Assembly (NCBI GenBank): GCA_002354735.1 | Contig: DEMD01000003.1 | Span: 186,001 to 250,000, forward strand | Source: Gammaproteobacteria bacterium UBA2679 | Lineage (GTDB): Bacteria > Pseudomonadota > Gammaproteobacteria > Pseudomonadales > Oleiphilaceae | Direction of reading: 5' to 3' | DNA length: 64,000 bases | Shown: positions 45,013-57,086 of the stretch, piece after piece | How positions within the stretch are numbered: position 1 is the stretch's first letter | How the letters are laid out: each line of letters begins with the position of its first letter | The notes under the pieces: generated by a model | Told to the model about the DNA's origin: nothing | The model's input: the letters and a program-made list of their open reading frames with translations, nothing else | Database searches by the model: none | Made by a program: the position numbers and the translations under genes

Positions 45013-45669
45013 ATGTCTCAGTATTCACTCGAAGACCAGGTCATAGCACTGTCAGCCGTGTTCATGTCTGCAAAACTTGTCAACGACCTCGCCAAGCAGG
45101 GGCAGCTCGACCAGGATGCCATGAACTGTCTCATGGCCAGTCTACTCAAAACCGATGCGGAGTCGGTGCCGGCGGTGTATGCAGGGGACGGTTCAGGCCC
45201 AGGGCTGCGCAGCCTGATGCCAGGGCTCGAAGAGCTCAAAGGTGCGCTTGGCCGACGCCAGGAAAAGCGACGTATCGACGTCATGCGCTATGCCCTTACA
45301 CTACTGTTTCTCGAGAACAGGTTACGCAAACGTAGCGATCTCATGGCGCTCATGGGCAAGCGTATCGATCAGATCAAGATGCAGTCGCAACATTTTCCCC
45401 TCAACCACAGCACGATCGTCGGTGCCTGCGCGTCGCTTTACACCGATACCGTAAGCACCTTTCCACAGCGCATTCAGGTGACCGGCGATCCAAAATATCT
45501 GCGTGTGGATGAGAACGCAGACAAGATTCGCGCGATTCTGTTGACCGGAATCCGCGCTGCCATCCTCTGGCGCCAGACCGGTGGGCGTCGCTGGCGCCTG
45601 CTGTTCAGCAAGTCTGCACATCTCAATGCCATCGAAGCCGTCCAGTCGCGGTTGATGAACCAGGCCTAG
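45013..45669 (+). CDS. hflD: High frequency lysogenization protein HflD homologue
   Basis: Helical membrane-associated protein of 218 residues. Family features include QVIALSAVFMSAKLVNDLAKQG, RYALTLLFLENRL, ASLYTDTVSTFPQRIQVTG and RAAILWRQTGGRRWRLLFS. Located between mnmA and purB as in most gammaproteobacteria. The cellular role outside phage lambda lysogeny is unclear. Confidence 0.92.
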   Translation: MSQYSLEDQVIALSAVFMSAKLVNDLAKQGQLDQDAMNCLMASLLKTDAESVPAVYAGDGSGPGLRSLMPGLEELKGALGRRQEKRRIDVMRYALTLLFLENRLRKRSDLMALMGKRIDQIKMQSQHFPLNHSTIVGACASLYTDTVSTFPQRIQVTGDPKYLRVDENADKIRAILLTGIRAAILWRQTGGRRWRLLFSKSAHLNAIEAVQSRLMNQA

Positions 45670-48398
<2,729 letters not shown>

Positions 48399-48456
48399 CT
48401 GGACGACGTCGCGTAGCCTGAAATAAGCTGAGAGGGCTGCCACCAGAGATCACCAC

Positions 48457-49407
48457 ATGCTGAGCTACACGAAGATCATCGACCACTTTGACGACGAGCC
48501 TGATCTCAAGGTCATCAGGCAAGAGGTCTTTGTCGAAGAACAGGCCTGCCCACCCGAGATCGAGTGGGATGAACTCGATGCCGTTGCCACTCACTTCATT
48601 GTCAGAACTGATGAGCATGAACCTGTCGCGACTGCTCGGCTGATCCCGCTCGAACAGGGCGCAGCGAGCCTCGGACGCTATGCCGTGCGTAAGCCCTTCC
48701 GTGGTCAGGGCATCGCTGCAAAGCTACTCGCCTATACCATCGCCTACGCCCGTAGCCAGGGTTTCACCCACCTTCAGCTGAGCGCTCAGATCTATGCTGC
48801 GCGCTTGTATGAAGCCGAGGGTTTTGTGCGCGAAGGTGATCCCTATGAGGAAGCCGGCATTCCTCACATCAAGATGACGAAGGCCTTGACCGGGCGCCAG
48901 CAGACAGCAGCTGGCATACTCGGTGACGATCCCGCGGTTCATCGCTTCAGTAGTGCCGCAGATTACGCAGAGGCGGTACTCCAGTTAGCCACGCAGGCCC
49001 GCTACAGACTGCTCCTCTTGACGCCAGACCTCGAGAAAGGTGTGCTTGACCAATCCGCCGTGCTGGATGAATTCGTCAGGTTGGTCCGCGATCAGCCTCG
49101 TAATCACATCAGGATCATCTGCGCCGACGACAAACCTGCGGTTCAGCAAAGCAACCGCCTGGCGGCACTTGCTCAACGCATGACCAGCAGCCTTGAAATT
49201 CGTACCCTGCGCAAGGACGTTCCCTTTCCGGATCAGGTCTACCTGATCGCAGACCAATCCGGTATTCTGCTGAGGCACGACCACAGGTCCCCTGCCGGTT
49301 TTGTCTGCTTCCACGACCCCGGACTGGTGCGGCGCCTGTCTGACGCGTTCACCCAGTTGTGGGAATCAAGTGAAGAGAACAGAGAGATCAAACCGCTGAC
49401 GCTTTGA
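48457..49407 (+). CDS. GNAT acetyltransferase fused to a PLD-like C-terminal domain
   Basis: The first 145 residues are a GNAT domain related to ElaA/YjcF: VFVEEQACPPEIEWDELD, ATARLIPLE, and the acetyl-CoA loop RKPFRGQGIAAKLL. Residues about 165-310 form a second domain (YRLLLLTPDLEKGVLD, NHIRIICADDKPAV, FPDQVYLIADQSGILLRHD) that resembles a PLD-like fold without the catalytic HKD motif. Such fusions occur in pseudomonads; the substrate is unknown. Confidence 0.82.
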   Translation: MLSYTKIIDHFDDEPDLKVIRQEVFVEEQACPPEIEWDELDAVATHFIVRTDEHEPVATARLIPLEQGAASLGRYAVRKPFRGQGIAAKLLAYTIAYARSQGFTHLQLSAQIYAARLYEAEGFVREGDPYEEAGIPHIKMTKALTGRQQTAAGILGDDPAVHRFSSAADYAEAVLQLATQARYRLLLLTPDLEKGVLDQSAVLDEFVRLVRDQPRNHIRIICADDKPAVQQSNRLAALAQRMTSSLEIRTLRKDVPFPDQVYLIADQSGILLRHDHRSPAGFVCFHDPGLVRRLSDAFTQLWESSEENREIKPLTL

Positions 49408-49446
49408 TCAGCCCTGGCCGCAGGCCATTACGCCAGATACCAGCTC

Positions 49447-50775
49447 ATGACCAAACTCTCGACATCACAGAAAGCCTGGGTCATGTACGACTGGGCCAAT
49501 TCGGTCTATTCGCTGATCATCGCTACCGCCATCTTCCCCGTGTATTACGTCAGCATGACGGCCGACATCGGCAGCCTCGATACGATTTTCGGCACGGTGG
49601 ACCCTGCGGCGGTCTACAGCTTCTCGCTCACCCTCGCCTTCCTGATCGTGGCCCTTGGTTCGCCAGTGCTGTCAGCGATAGCAGACAGGACCAGCAAACG
49701 GCATTACTTCCTCACTGGCTTCTGCAGCCTTGGCTCCGCAGCCTGTATTGGCCTGTACTGGTTCGACGCCTCCACCACGGTCTGGCTGGCTGTTGTACTG
49801 AGCGTACTGGCCAGTGTCGGTTTCTGGGGCAGCATCGTCTTCTATAACGCCTACCTGCCGGAAATCGCTGAGGAGAAGCTCAGGGATGAGCTTAGCGCCA
49901 GAGGCTTTGCCATGGGCTATTTTGGCTCCTCGCTACTGCTTGTGGTCTGTCTGGCAATGATCCTTGCTTACGAGACCTTTGGCTTTGAGTCCGCAGCGCA
50001 GCCAACCCGACTATCTTTTCTACTCGTCGGCATCTGGTGGTTTGGCTTTGCGATGACCTGCATCTACTTCCTGCCAAAGCCCAGGAAGCCGGCAGCACCT
50101 GACGGTATTGGCAGCGACCACACCAGGCTCACCGCTATGATCATTTTGAAGCGAGTGGCTGCTCAGGTGCGCCGCTCGAAGGATCTGCGTTTCTACCTGC
50201 TGGCGTATTTTTTCTTCAGCACTGGCGTTCAGACCATTTTCTACATCGCGAATCTCTATGGCGCCAATGAGCTGGAGCTGCCGGCTGGTAAGCTGATCGC
50301 CACCATATTGGTTATCCAGATCATCGCGATCGTAGGTGCTCTCAGCTTTTCACGTCTATCCGCCTGGCTGGGCAATCTCAGGGCTATGCAGACGGCTCTG
50401 AGCCTGTGGGCCCTGCTCTGTGGCCTGGCCTTCCTCATGGATAAATCGCAGGCCTGGGTAGAGTATTACTTCTATGCGCTCGGCGCTGGGGTGGGTCTGG
50501 TGATGGGTGGCATACAGTCACTGGCCCGTTCGACTTATTCGAAATTGCTGCCGCCTGATGCTGACAATACAACTTTTTACAGTTTCTATGACGTGCTCGA
50601 GAAGATTGGGGTCGTGCTCGGCACGCTGCTGGTCGGCGTCACCCTGCAGATGACTGGTAGCATGAAACCCGCCATATTGATGCTCGGGGGGATGTTCATA
50701 CTTTCACTGCTGGCGCTGATTCCTGTGCGTGAACCGTCCAACGCCAGCCGTCAGGCGTCGCTGACTGCCGAATAA
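49447..50775 (+). CDS. MFS transporter, UMF1/Atg22-like
   Basis: Twelve-helix permease of 442 residues. The opening KAWVMYDWANSVYSLIIATAIFPVYY is the UMF1-family signature. Other conserved parts are NAYLPEIAEEKLRDELSARGFAMGYFGS and the late GVGLVMGGIQSLARSTYSKLLPP. Transported compound is unknown. It converges on the LysR gene with a 12-bp gap. Confidence 0.88.
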   Translation: MTKLSTSQKAWVMYDWANSVYSLIIATAIFPVYYVSMTADIGSLDTIFGTVDPAAVYSFSLTLAFLIVALGSPVLSAIADRTSKRHYFLTGFCSLGSAACIGLYWFDASTTVWLAVVLSVLASVGFWGSIVFYNAYLPEIAEEKLRDELSARGFAMGYFGSSLLLVVCLAMILAYETFGFESAAQPTRLSFLLVGIWWFGFAMTCIYFLPKPRKPAAPDGIGSDHTRLTAMIILKRVAAQVRRSKDLRFYLLAYFFFSTGVQTIFYIANLYGANELELPAGKLIATILVIQIIAIVGALSFSRLSAWLGNLRAMQTALSLWALLCGLAFLMDKSQAWVEYYFYALGAGVGLVMGGIQSLARSTYSKLLPPDADNTTFYSFYDVLEKIGVVLGTLLVGVTLQMTGSMKPAILMLGGMFILSLLALIPVREPSNASRQASLTAE

Positions 50776-50787
50776 CAGGCTCTTCCC

Positions 50788-51747
50788 CTAATCACGCTCG
50801 CGTATCTCCGGTTCATTCGCATCCACAACCTTGCTGATCTGATTCCTCAGCCAGCGATGATCCGGATTGTTCTGCAGCAATGGGCTCCAGGCCATATTCA
50901 GATCGAAATTGGGGATAGGGAATGGCGGCGGTTTGATAACGACGTCGGGATTGTGCCGCATCAGTTCCGCAGCACGGCTGGGCAGGGTCGCTATGAGGTC
51001 CGGCTGGCTGGATAACAGCATCGCCACCTGATAGTGTCGAGTGAACACACTTATCCGGCGCTTCTGATCGAGCTTCGCCAGCGCTTCATCGACCCAGCCC
51101 AGCTTTTGCACATCCTTCGGATTGACACCCACGCCCACCCCAAAGCCGGTTTTGCTCACCCAGATATGCCGCGCCTGCAGGTAGTTCTCGAGCGTGAAGT
51201 CGAACACCAGAGGATTATGCACGCTCAGCAGACATGAGAACGAGTCCGACCAGAGCACCCGCTGATGAAAGGATTGTGGAATCTTGTCGAAACGGTTGAT
51301 GGCCATGTCAACCCGCCCCTGTTCGACATCGAGAAAGGTCACATCACTCGGCGTCAGCACGTCCAGGATCAGATCCGGGGCGCGTTTACGCACCCGCTTC
51401 AAAAGTCCAGGTATAAGGGTACTTTCCGCATAATCGCTCGCCATGATCCTGAATACCCGCTTGCTATGAGCCGGATCGAAGTCATCTTTCGGTTGCACCG
51501 CTCTGTCGATCTGCACCAGCGCTGATCGTACCAGCGGCTGGAGCTCCAGCGCTCGCGCTGTGGCGCTCATGCCCTCGCTCGTCCGCACCAGCAAGGGGTC
51601 AGAGAACAGATCACGCAGGCGCTTGAGGCCGTTGCTCATGGCCGGCTGGGTGATACCGAGATGATTGGCTGCCTTCGTGACGCTACGTTCGCGAAGCAGG
51701 ACGTCGAAATAGACGAGCAGGTTGAGGTCGATACGGGACAGGTTCAT
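50788..51747 (-). CDS. LysR-family transcriptional regulator
   Basis: N-terminal winged helix (MNLSRIDLNLLVYFDVLLRERSVTKAANHLGITQPAMSNGL, PLLVRT) followed by a substrate-binding effector domain. The pattern LNLLVYFDVLL and SNGLKRLRDLFSDPLLVRTSEGM is that of the NodD/LinR-like subgroup. I take the ATG at 51747, which begins the helix-turn-helix directly; ATG 51774 would add nine residues. No obvious target operon is adjacent apart from the divergent gene at 51850. Confidence 0.88.
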   Translation of the reverse strand: MNLSRIDLNLLVYFDVLLRERSVTKAANHLGITQPAMSNGLKRLRDLFSDPLLVRTSEGMSATARALELQPLVRSALVQIDRAVQPKDDFDPAHSKRVFRIMASDYAESTLIPGLLKRVRKRAPDLILDVLTPSDVTFLDVEQGRVDMAINRFDKIPQSFHQRVLWSDSFSCLLSVHNPLVFDFTLENYLQARHIWVSKTGFGVGVGVNPKDVQKLGWVDEALAKLDQKRRISVFTRHYQVAMLLSSQPDLIATLPSRAAELMRHNPDVVIKPPPFPIPNFDLNMAWSPLLQNNPDHRWLRNQISKVVDANEPEIRERD

Positions 51748-51849
51748 CCCTATAGTGTGATCTGCTTGAACCACCGGCGCAATCGGCGCCTGCAGCAGTT
51801 CGGCAAAATCTAACTATACTGAGAGTAATGTTCTCTTGAAAAGTCTCCT

Positions 51850-52632
51850 ATGTCTCCTGCGACCATATCAGCCGCTATCGGTGGTCTCGTCATCACGGTT
51901 CTGGTACTTGCCTTCTTTTTCCAGTGGCGCCAGAAGCATCGTGAGGCTCGTCAGCGCCGGCTGCAAGAGCTCAAGGCACGGGATCGAAGGCTGCGCAATC
52001 TGGCGGATGGCCTGCAGGGCGGGCTCATCGCAGCGGATGTCAGGCTGCTGCTGAGCCGAACGGGACAGGAGGTTGCCAAAGAGCTGAAGGAGCTGGGGCT
52101 TTCCGATCTGGCGGATGAAGCGAGTATCGACTGGCAGACTTACTCTGGCAACGCAGCAAAGGCGGCTGCAGAGCCAGTCCCTAAATTCTCGAACGAAGCT
52201 TCGGCCGTGGCGGCGAGAAAGCTGCTCAAGACGCTCTACCGCTTCATCGAACTGCAAATCAGGATGAAGCGTCTCGACTACAAGACTGGTTACGAGCGGC
52301 TACAGCAGACACAGTTTCTTATCGCCCGGACCATGGCAGACGCCCATCACCGTAAGGCGGTAGACGCCACCAAGCAGAACCGCCTACGGGTCGCGATACA
52401 TCATTACCATGACGCCGTGGCTGGGTTTGCAAAATTGCAGGACAACCCTTTGGCGATCAAGTACATCAATGCCTTCCGCTCGAAGATCAAGGCGCTGGAG
52501 GCGCAGGCGACCGAAGAACAGAAACAGAAGTCCGTCGAGACCCCCGACCCCGGCGACTCCAAGCTCAAGCAAGGTTGGAACGCCATCGATAGTGAGGCCG
52601 ATACCTGGAAGAAGAAGCAGGCCTATGACTAG
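51850..52632 (+). CDS. Membrane-anchored coiled-coil protein, unknown function
   Basis: 260 residues: one N-terminal helix (AAIGGLVITVLVLAFFF), a basic stretch (QWRQKHREARQRR), then a mostly helical cytoplasmic part with heptad-like patterns (FIELQIRMKRLDYKTGYERL) and a polar C-terminus. I do not recognise the family; the pattern is of small pseudomonad membrane proteins. It ends 12 bp before the convergent gpx gene. Confidence 0.72.
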   Translation: MSPATISAAIGGLVITVLVLAFFFQWRQKHREARQRRLQELKARDRRLRNLADGLQGGLIAADVRLLLSRTGQEVAKELKELGLSDLADEASIDWQTYSGNAAKAAAEPVPKFSNEASAVAARKLLKTLYRFIELQIRMKRLDYKTGYERLQQTQFLIARTMADAHHRKAVDATKQNRLRVAIHHYHDAVAGFAKLQDNPLAIKYINAFRSKIKALEAQATEEQKQKSVETPDPGDSKLKQGWNAIDSEADTWKKKQAYD

Positions 52633-52644
52633 TCTTCGCCGGGC

Positions 52645-53121
52645 CTAGAGGAGCGCCTCAATAGGCTCTTTCAGCTTCTTTGGCTCTGTATTGGGCGGGA
52701 AGCGATTCACCACATTGCCTTCACGGTCCACCAGGAATTTGGTGAAGTTCCATTTGACGGCCTCAGAACCCAACAAGCCCTTCGCTTCCTTCTTCAGATA
52801 GGCGAACAATGGATGTGTCCCCTCGCCGTTGACTTCGATCTTGCCGAACATAGGGAAGCTGACCCCATAGTTCTTCTGGCAGAACTCGGCGATTTCCGAG
52901 TCTCCCTTCGGGTCCTGTTTCAAAAACTGGTTACATGGAAAGCCGAGCACGATCAGGCCTCGATCCTTATAGGTATCATACAGGGCTTCAAGCCCCTCGA
53001 ACTGCGGTGTAAATCCGCATTTGCTGGCTGTATTAACAATCAGGAGCACCTTACCGGCGAACTCCTCCAGCTTGCGCTCCTGGCCCTTGATATCTTTTGC
53101 GGAATATTCGTAGATTCCCAT
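52645..53121 (-). CDS. Glutathione/thioredoxin peroxidase
   Basis: 158-residue peroxidase reducing hydroperoxides in the cytoplasm. The peroxidatic Cys lies in [16 protein letters not shown], with the conserved Gln in LGFPCNQF and Trp-Asn in [11 protein letters not shown]; it is a cysteine, not a selenocysteine, enzyme. Next to msrB and the alaA-like gene, an order I recall from Pseudomonas. Confidence 0.92.
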   Translation of the reverse strand: MGIYEYSAKDIKGQERKLEEFAGKVLLIVNTASKCGFTPQFEGLEALYDTYKDRGLIVLGFPCNQFLKQDPKGDSEIAEFCQKNYGVSFPMFGKIEVNGEGTHPLFAYLKKEAKGLLGSEAVKWNFTKFLVDREGNVVNRFPPNTEPKKLKEPIEALL

Positions 53122-53209
53122 TCACAGTCTGCCTTTTGGTTATTGAAAGAGTGCTGAGCGCCTGATCAGTCGCGGCGGCCCCTGGGCGACCGCCGACGCG
53201 CTGCAGTCA

Positions 53210-53623
53210 TCAGGACTTCGGCTTGAAATCGAGACTGGCCGAGTTGATGCAATAACGCTCGCCAGTCGGCTTGGGACCATCAGGGAACTTGTGGCCGAGA
53301 TGGGCGCCGCAATTCTGACACAGCACCTCGGTCCTGACCATGCCATGGCTCATATCACGCGACTCGGCCACGTTGGTGTCGACGGCGGGCTGCCAGAAGC
53401 TAGGCCAGCCGGAGCCGGAATCGTATTTCTGCTCGCTGGAGAACAGCTCGACGCCACAGCAGCTGCAGTGATATTCACCACTGGCCTTGAGGCCGTTGTA
53501 CTTGCCGCTGAACGGCGCCTCAGTTCCACCCTGGCGGGTGATTCTGAAGGTTTCTTCGTCAAGACGTGCTCGCCACTCTTCGTCTGTGAGTTTTGTGTGT
53601 TTTTCGTGTGAGGACATACTCAT
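53210..53623 (-). CDS. msrB: Peptide-methionine (R)-S-oxide reductase MsrB
   Basis: Reduces methionine-R-sulfoxide. The zinc-binding CxxC pairs ([11 protein letters not shown] and [10 protein letters not shown]), the SGSGWPSF substrate loop and the catalytic Cys in [11 protein letters not shown] are all present. 137 residues. Divergent from the alaA-like gene. Confidence 0.95.
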   Translation of the reverse strand: MSMSSHEKHTKLTDEEWRARLDEETFRITRQGGTEAPFSGKYNGLKASGEYHCSCCGVELFSSEQKYDSGSGWPSFWQPAVDTNVAESRDMSHGMVRTEVLCQNCGAHLGHKFPDGPKPTGERYCINSASLDFKPKS

Positions 53624-53739
53624 CTACTCGCTGCTGGTCGATGCTAAACATCAGAATTGATGTATGCTTAAGGGCTTGTGACACCTACTCTTTACGGGTA
53701 GCCATCAGATTTTCCACACAGGACTATGGATCCGATTCG

Positions 53740-54960
53740 ATGATGTACCAGGTCAAGAAGTCAAACAAGCTTCAAAACGTATGCTACGACATTCGCGGGC
53801 AGGTGCTGCAGGAAGCAAAGCGGCTGGAAGAGGAAGGCGCACGCATCCTCAAGCTGAATATCGGCAACCCCGCTGTGTTCGGCTTCGATGTGCCCGAGGA
53901 AATCCAGCAGGACGTGGTCTACAACATTTCCCAGGCCCAGGGCTATGTCGACTCCAAGGGCCTGTTCTCGGCTCGTAAGGCGGTGATGCATTACACGCAG
54001 CAGCGCCGCATTGCCAACGTGGATATCGAAGACATCTATCTGGGGAACGGCGTCAGCGAACTGATTGTGATGACCATGCAGGCACTTCTCAACAGTGGTG
54101 ACGAAGTTCTTATTCCTGCACCGGATTATCCCTTGTGGACGGCTGCTGTCACCCTCTCGAGCGGCAAGGCCGTGCATTATCGTTGTGATGAAGATGCCGA
54201 CTGGTACCCCGACCTCGACGATATTCGCGCCAAGATCACGCCCAACACCAGAGCCATGGTCATCATCAACCCAAATAACCCGACGGGTGCCGTGTACGAT
54301 GAAGCCATGCTCAAAGGCATGATCGAGATCGCCCGAGAGCACCGTCTCGTGCTGCTTTCAGATGAGATCTACGACAAGGTGCTCTACGACGGTACGACCC
54401 ATACATCGACAGCCGCGCTGTGCGACGACCTGCTGGTCATGACCTTCAACGGCCTGTCCAAGAACCACCGCGCTGCCGGCTATCGCGCTGGCTGGCTGAT
54501 TATCAGCGGTGCAAAGCACAAGGCCAAGGACTACATAGAGGGCCTGAACATCCTCAGCTCGATGCGGCTGTGTTCCAACGTCATGGCCCAGCTCGCCATT
54601 CAAACCGCGCTCGGTGGCTATCAAAGCATCGATGACCTGGTAGCGCCTGGCGGCCGTCTGTATGAACAGCGGCAGGTCGCCTACGATGCGCTCACCTCGA
54701 TTCCGGGGGTAAGCTGCGTGAAGCCGAAGGGCGCCATGTACATGTTCCCCAAGCTCGACCCGAAGCGTTACCCGATCCTGAACGACGAGCGTCTGGTATA
54801 CGATCTGCTGAGCCAACAGCAGATTCTGCTCGTCCAGGGCAGCGCCTTCAATATGAATGATACCCAACATCTGCGTATCGTTTTCCTGCCGCGGGTAGAC
54901 GAAATCGCAGATGCCATAGGCCGCATAGGACGCTTCCTGACCGGTTATGAACAGCACTAG
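53740..54960 (+). CDS. alaA: Alanine aminotransferase, AlaA-type
   Basis: PLP enzyme of fold type I, 406 residues. The start YQVKKSNKLQNVCYDIRGQVLQEAKRLEEEG matches AlaA; PLP-binding Lys is in NGLSKNHRAAGYRAGW, the Asn in NPNNPTGAVYD and the Arg in HLRIVFLP. Produces alanine from pyruvate and glutamate. The frame is open 147 bp upstream, but the protein start fits ATG 53740. Confidence 0.92.
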   Translation: MMYQVKKSNKLQNVCYDIRGQVLQEAKRLEEEGARILKLNIGNPAVFGFDVPEEIQQDVVYNISQAQGYVDSKGLFSARKAVMHYTQQRRIANVDIEDIYLGNGVSELIVMTMQALLNSGDEVLIPAPDYPLWTAAVTLSSGKAVHYRCDEDADWYPDLDDIRAKITPNTRAMVIINPNNPTGAVYDEAMLKGMIEIAREHRLVLLSDEIYDKVLYDGTTHTSTAALCDDLLVMTFNGLSKNHRAAGYRAGWLIISGAKHKAKDYIEGLNILSSMRLCSNVMAQLAIQTALGGYQSIDDLVAPGGRLYEQRQVAYDALTSIPGVSCVKPKGAMYMFPKLDPKRYPILNDERLVYDLLSQQQILLVQGSAFNMNDTQHLRIVFLPRVDEIADAIGRIGRFLTGYEQH

Positions 54961-54984
54961 TCTGTTGTCCTGAGGATCCTTCTT

Positions 54985-55374
54985 ATGGCCGACCTGCATA
55001 TCGAAGAGTTCCATAAGCACTGCGTTGCAGTGCTGCTGCAGCTGTATAGCGTATTTCCCCGCAAGGCTACGGTGTTCGTCGAAGACATTATCGGACCTGA
55101 GGAAAAGGACGAATTCGGCCTTCATAGCGATCTGCATCAGAGCTGCTTTGGCGCAATGATCTGGCTCGCCGATGAAGGCTACCTCCGGTTCGACGCCACC
55201 ATACGTCAGGAAGCCGTAGATCAGGCAGTACTCACGCAACACAGCTTCGCCAGGCTGGCAAAGCTGGTCCCGGAGCATGGTCAATCGGTCGCACGCGTTC
55301 TCGAGCAGACATTGAGAAATGAGTCCAGCACCACAATATCCCGACTGTGTGAAGAGTATCTGGTTTATGACTGA
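54985..55374 (+). CDS. Conserved pseudomonad protein of unknown function
   Basis: 129 residues, helical, no signal peptide. It opens ADLHIEEFHKHCVAVLLQLYSVFPRKATVFVEDI and has DEFGLHSDLHQSCFGAMIWLADEGYLRF. It has the look of a winged-helix fold, but no known motif. It lies between alaA and htpX with 24 and 39 bp gaps; I recall a similar gene in the same place in Pseudomonas. Confidence 0.78.
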   Translation: MADLHIEEFHKHCVAVLLQLYSVFPRKATVFVEDIIGPEEKDEFGLHSDLHQSCFGAMIWLADEGYLRFDATIRQEAVDQAVLTQHSFARLAKLVPEHGQSVARVLEQTLRNESSTTISRLCEEYLVYD

Positions 55375-55413
55375 GGTCCCGTGTGGGACGCTGAATCAAA
55401 GGACGCTGATGTC

Positions 55414-56304
55414 ATGATGAGAATTCTGCTTTTTCTAGCGACCAACCTTGCGGTCGTGCTGGTGGCAAGCTTTACGCTACGCCTGTTTGGTTTCGATTCC
55501 TACCTTGAACGTAGTGGTGGCGGACTGAACCTGACGGCCCTGTTGATTTTCTGTGCGGTCATCGGTTTCGGCGGCTCCCTGGTCTCGCTGCTGATCTCGA
55601 AGTGGATGGCCAAGCGCACTACCGGAACCCGGATTATCGAGCAGCCCAGTAACGGAACAGAGCTGTGGCTGGTCGAGACTGTCGCCGAACTGGCCGAGAA
55701 AGCTGGCATCGATATGCCCGAGGTCGGCATCTTTCCGGCGCAGCAGGCCAACGCTTTCGCTACCGGCTGGAACAAGAACGCGGCGCTCGTGGCCGTCAGT
55801 CAGGGTCTGCTCTCCCGCTTCAGCCGCGAGGAGGCAAAGGCTGTCATGGCTCATGAAATTGGCCATGTTGCCAATGGCGATATGGTGACGCTGGCGCTGA
55901 TACAGGGTGTGGTGAACACCTTCGTACTCTTTTTTGCCCGCATCATCGGCAGCATTGTGGACCGTCTCGTGTTCAGAAACGAAAACGGTCATGGCATTGG
56001 CTTCTTCATCACCACGATGTTCGCCGAAGTCGTGCTTGGCATACTCGCGTCGATGATTGTGCTGTGGTTTTCGAGAAGACGTGAATTCAGAGCTGACGAT
56101 TGGGGAGCGAGACTGGCCGGTACGCCGGGCATGGTTGGCGCGCTGGAGCGGCTACGCGCCGAAAGCGGCGTACCGAACCAGATGCCCGATAACCTTCAGG
56201 CTTTCGGTATAAACGCAGGGTACAAGGAAGGTCTGAAGAAGTTGTTCATGACCCACCCACCCCTCGAAGAACGTATCATGGCGCTAAAAGCTCGCGCCAG
56301 ATAA
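55414..56304 (+). CDS. htpX: Membrane zinc protease HtpX
   Basis: Inner-membrane M48 protease for quality control of membrane proteins. The active site is [14 protein letters not shown] (HEXXH), the third ligand Glu lies in [15 protein letters not shown]. Four hydrophobic segments, two before and two after the active site. ATG 55414 begins the [20 protein letters not shown] opening; an upstream GTG would add 11 residues. Confidence 0.95.
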   Translation: MMRILLFLATNLAVVLVASFTLRLFGFDSYLERSGGGLNLTALLIFCAVIGFGGSLVSLLISKWMAKRTTGTRIIEQPSNGTELWLVETVAELAEKAGIDMPEVGIFPAQQANAFATGWNKNAALVAVSQGLLSRFSREEAKAVMAHEIGHVANGDMVTLALIQGVVNTFVLFFARIIGSIVDRLVFRNENGHGIGFFITTMFAEVVLGILASMIVLWFSRRREFRADDWGARLAGTPGMVGALERLRAESGVPNQMPDNLQAFGINAGYKEGLKKLFMTHPPLEERIMALKARAR

Positions 56305-56308
56305 AACC

Positions 56309-57022
56309 TCAGGGGTTCCCGCTGCCCTGATCCTGCTGCTCATAAATGAAACCCGTCAGCATGATCTTGGCAGCGTCGGATAGCTCGACGAACTGCAGAC
56401 CGTAGAGATAGCGGTTTTCATCAGCAGGATCATTCATCACCTGGCGCTGCCGGATGATACAGCTGATTCTGAATTTCTTGCTGATACCGCTGACCGAAAG
56501 ATTGAAACTAGTCCTGATCCTGTCATCCGGATAACCGACCGACACCTTGGATTTCAGACCTGCACCGGTCCGGCTGAGATCACAGACTACGCCCGTCTTC
56601 GGCCAGCCCTCGACAACACCGTCTTCGGCTGGTGTGATGTCCGCCTGCAACTCGATCTTGAGCCGCTGGGCATTTCTGACCTCAAGTGCCAACAACTCTT
56701 CAGGCCAGGCGAGATGCGCGTAAGCAAAAGGATACAGGTGGGCTTCAATGATTCTGCTCTTGAACGCGCAGACCTTGTTCCTTGCGGCTGACCTCACGGT
56801 GAACGGCTGGTCCTTCTTCAGAATAACCTGTCGACCCTCGAAGACGGGCATCCTGATCAGAATCGTCTGTCCCTTCGAAAAACCAACCAGACGGGTCGGA
56901 TATCGTGACTGCTGGTCAGCAGATTCAAGAAACAGCGGATCGCCTATCGAGAGCCCGAGCTGATCAAAGTCAATCTCGACATCCTTACCCTGATACTGAG
57001 CTGGTTTGTCCTGCTGCGCCAT
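56309..57022 (-). CDS. YcgR-like PilZ protein, predicted c-di-GMP receptor
   Basis: 237 residues in two domains: an N-terminal YcgR-type (PilZN) domain (LGLSIGDPLFLESADQQ, GFSKGQTILIRMP) and a PilZ domain with both c-di-GMP elements, RNAQR (RxxxR) and DLSRTGAG (DxSxxG). YcgR proteins slow the flagellar motor at high c-di-GMP; no flagellar genes are nearby, so the target is open. Divides htpX and pdxB and is convergent with htpX. Confidence 0.85.
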   Translation of the reverse strand: MAQQDKPAQYQGKDVEIDFDQLGLSIGDPLFLESADQQSRYPTRLVGFSKGQTILIRMPVFEGRQVILKKDQPFTVRSAARNKVCAFKSRIIEAHLYPFAYAHLAWPEELLALEVRNAQRLKIELQADITPAEDGVVEGWPKTGVVCDLSRTGAGLKSKVSVGYPDDRIRTSFNLSVSGISKKFRISCIIRQRQVMNDPADENRYLYGLQFVELSDAAKIMLTGFIYEQQDQGSGNP

Positions 57023-57086
57023 GCGTTCTCTCGTTGGTTCGGTCTCGTCCCATCATGCTTGTGCTGACGGGCCTTCGGACACAAGG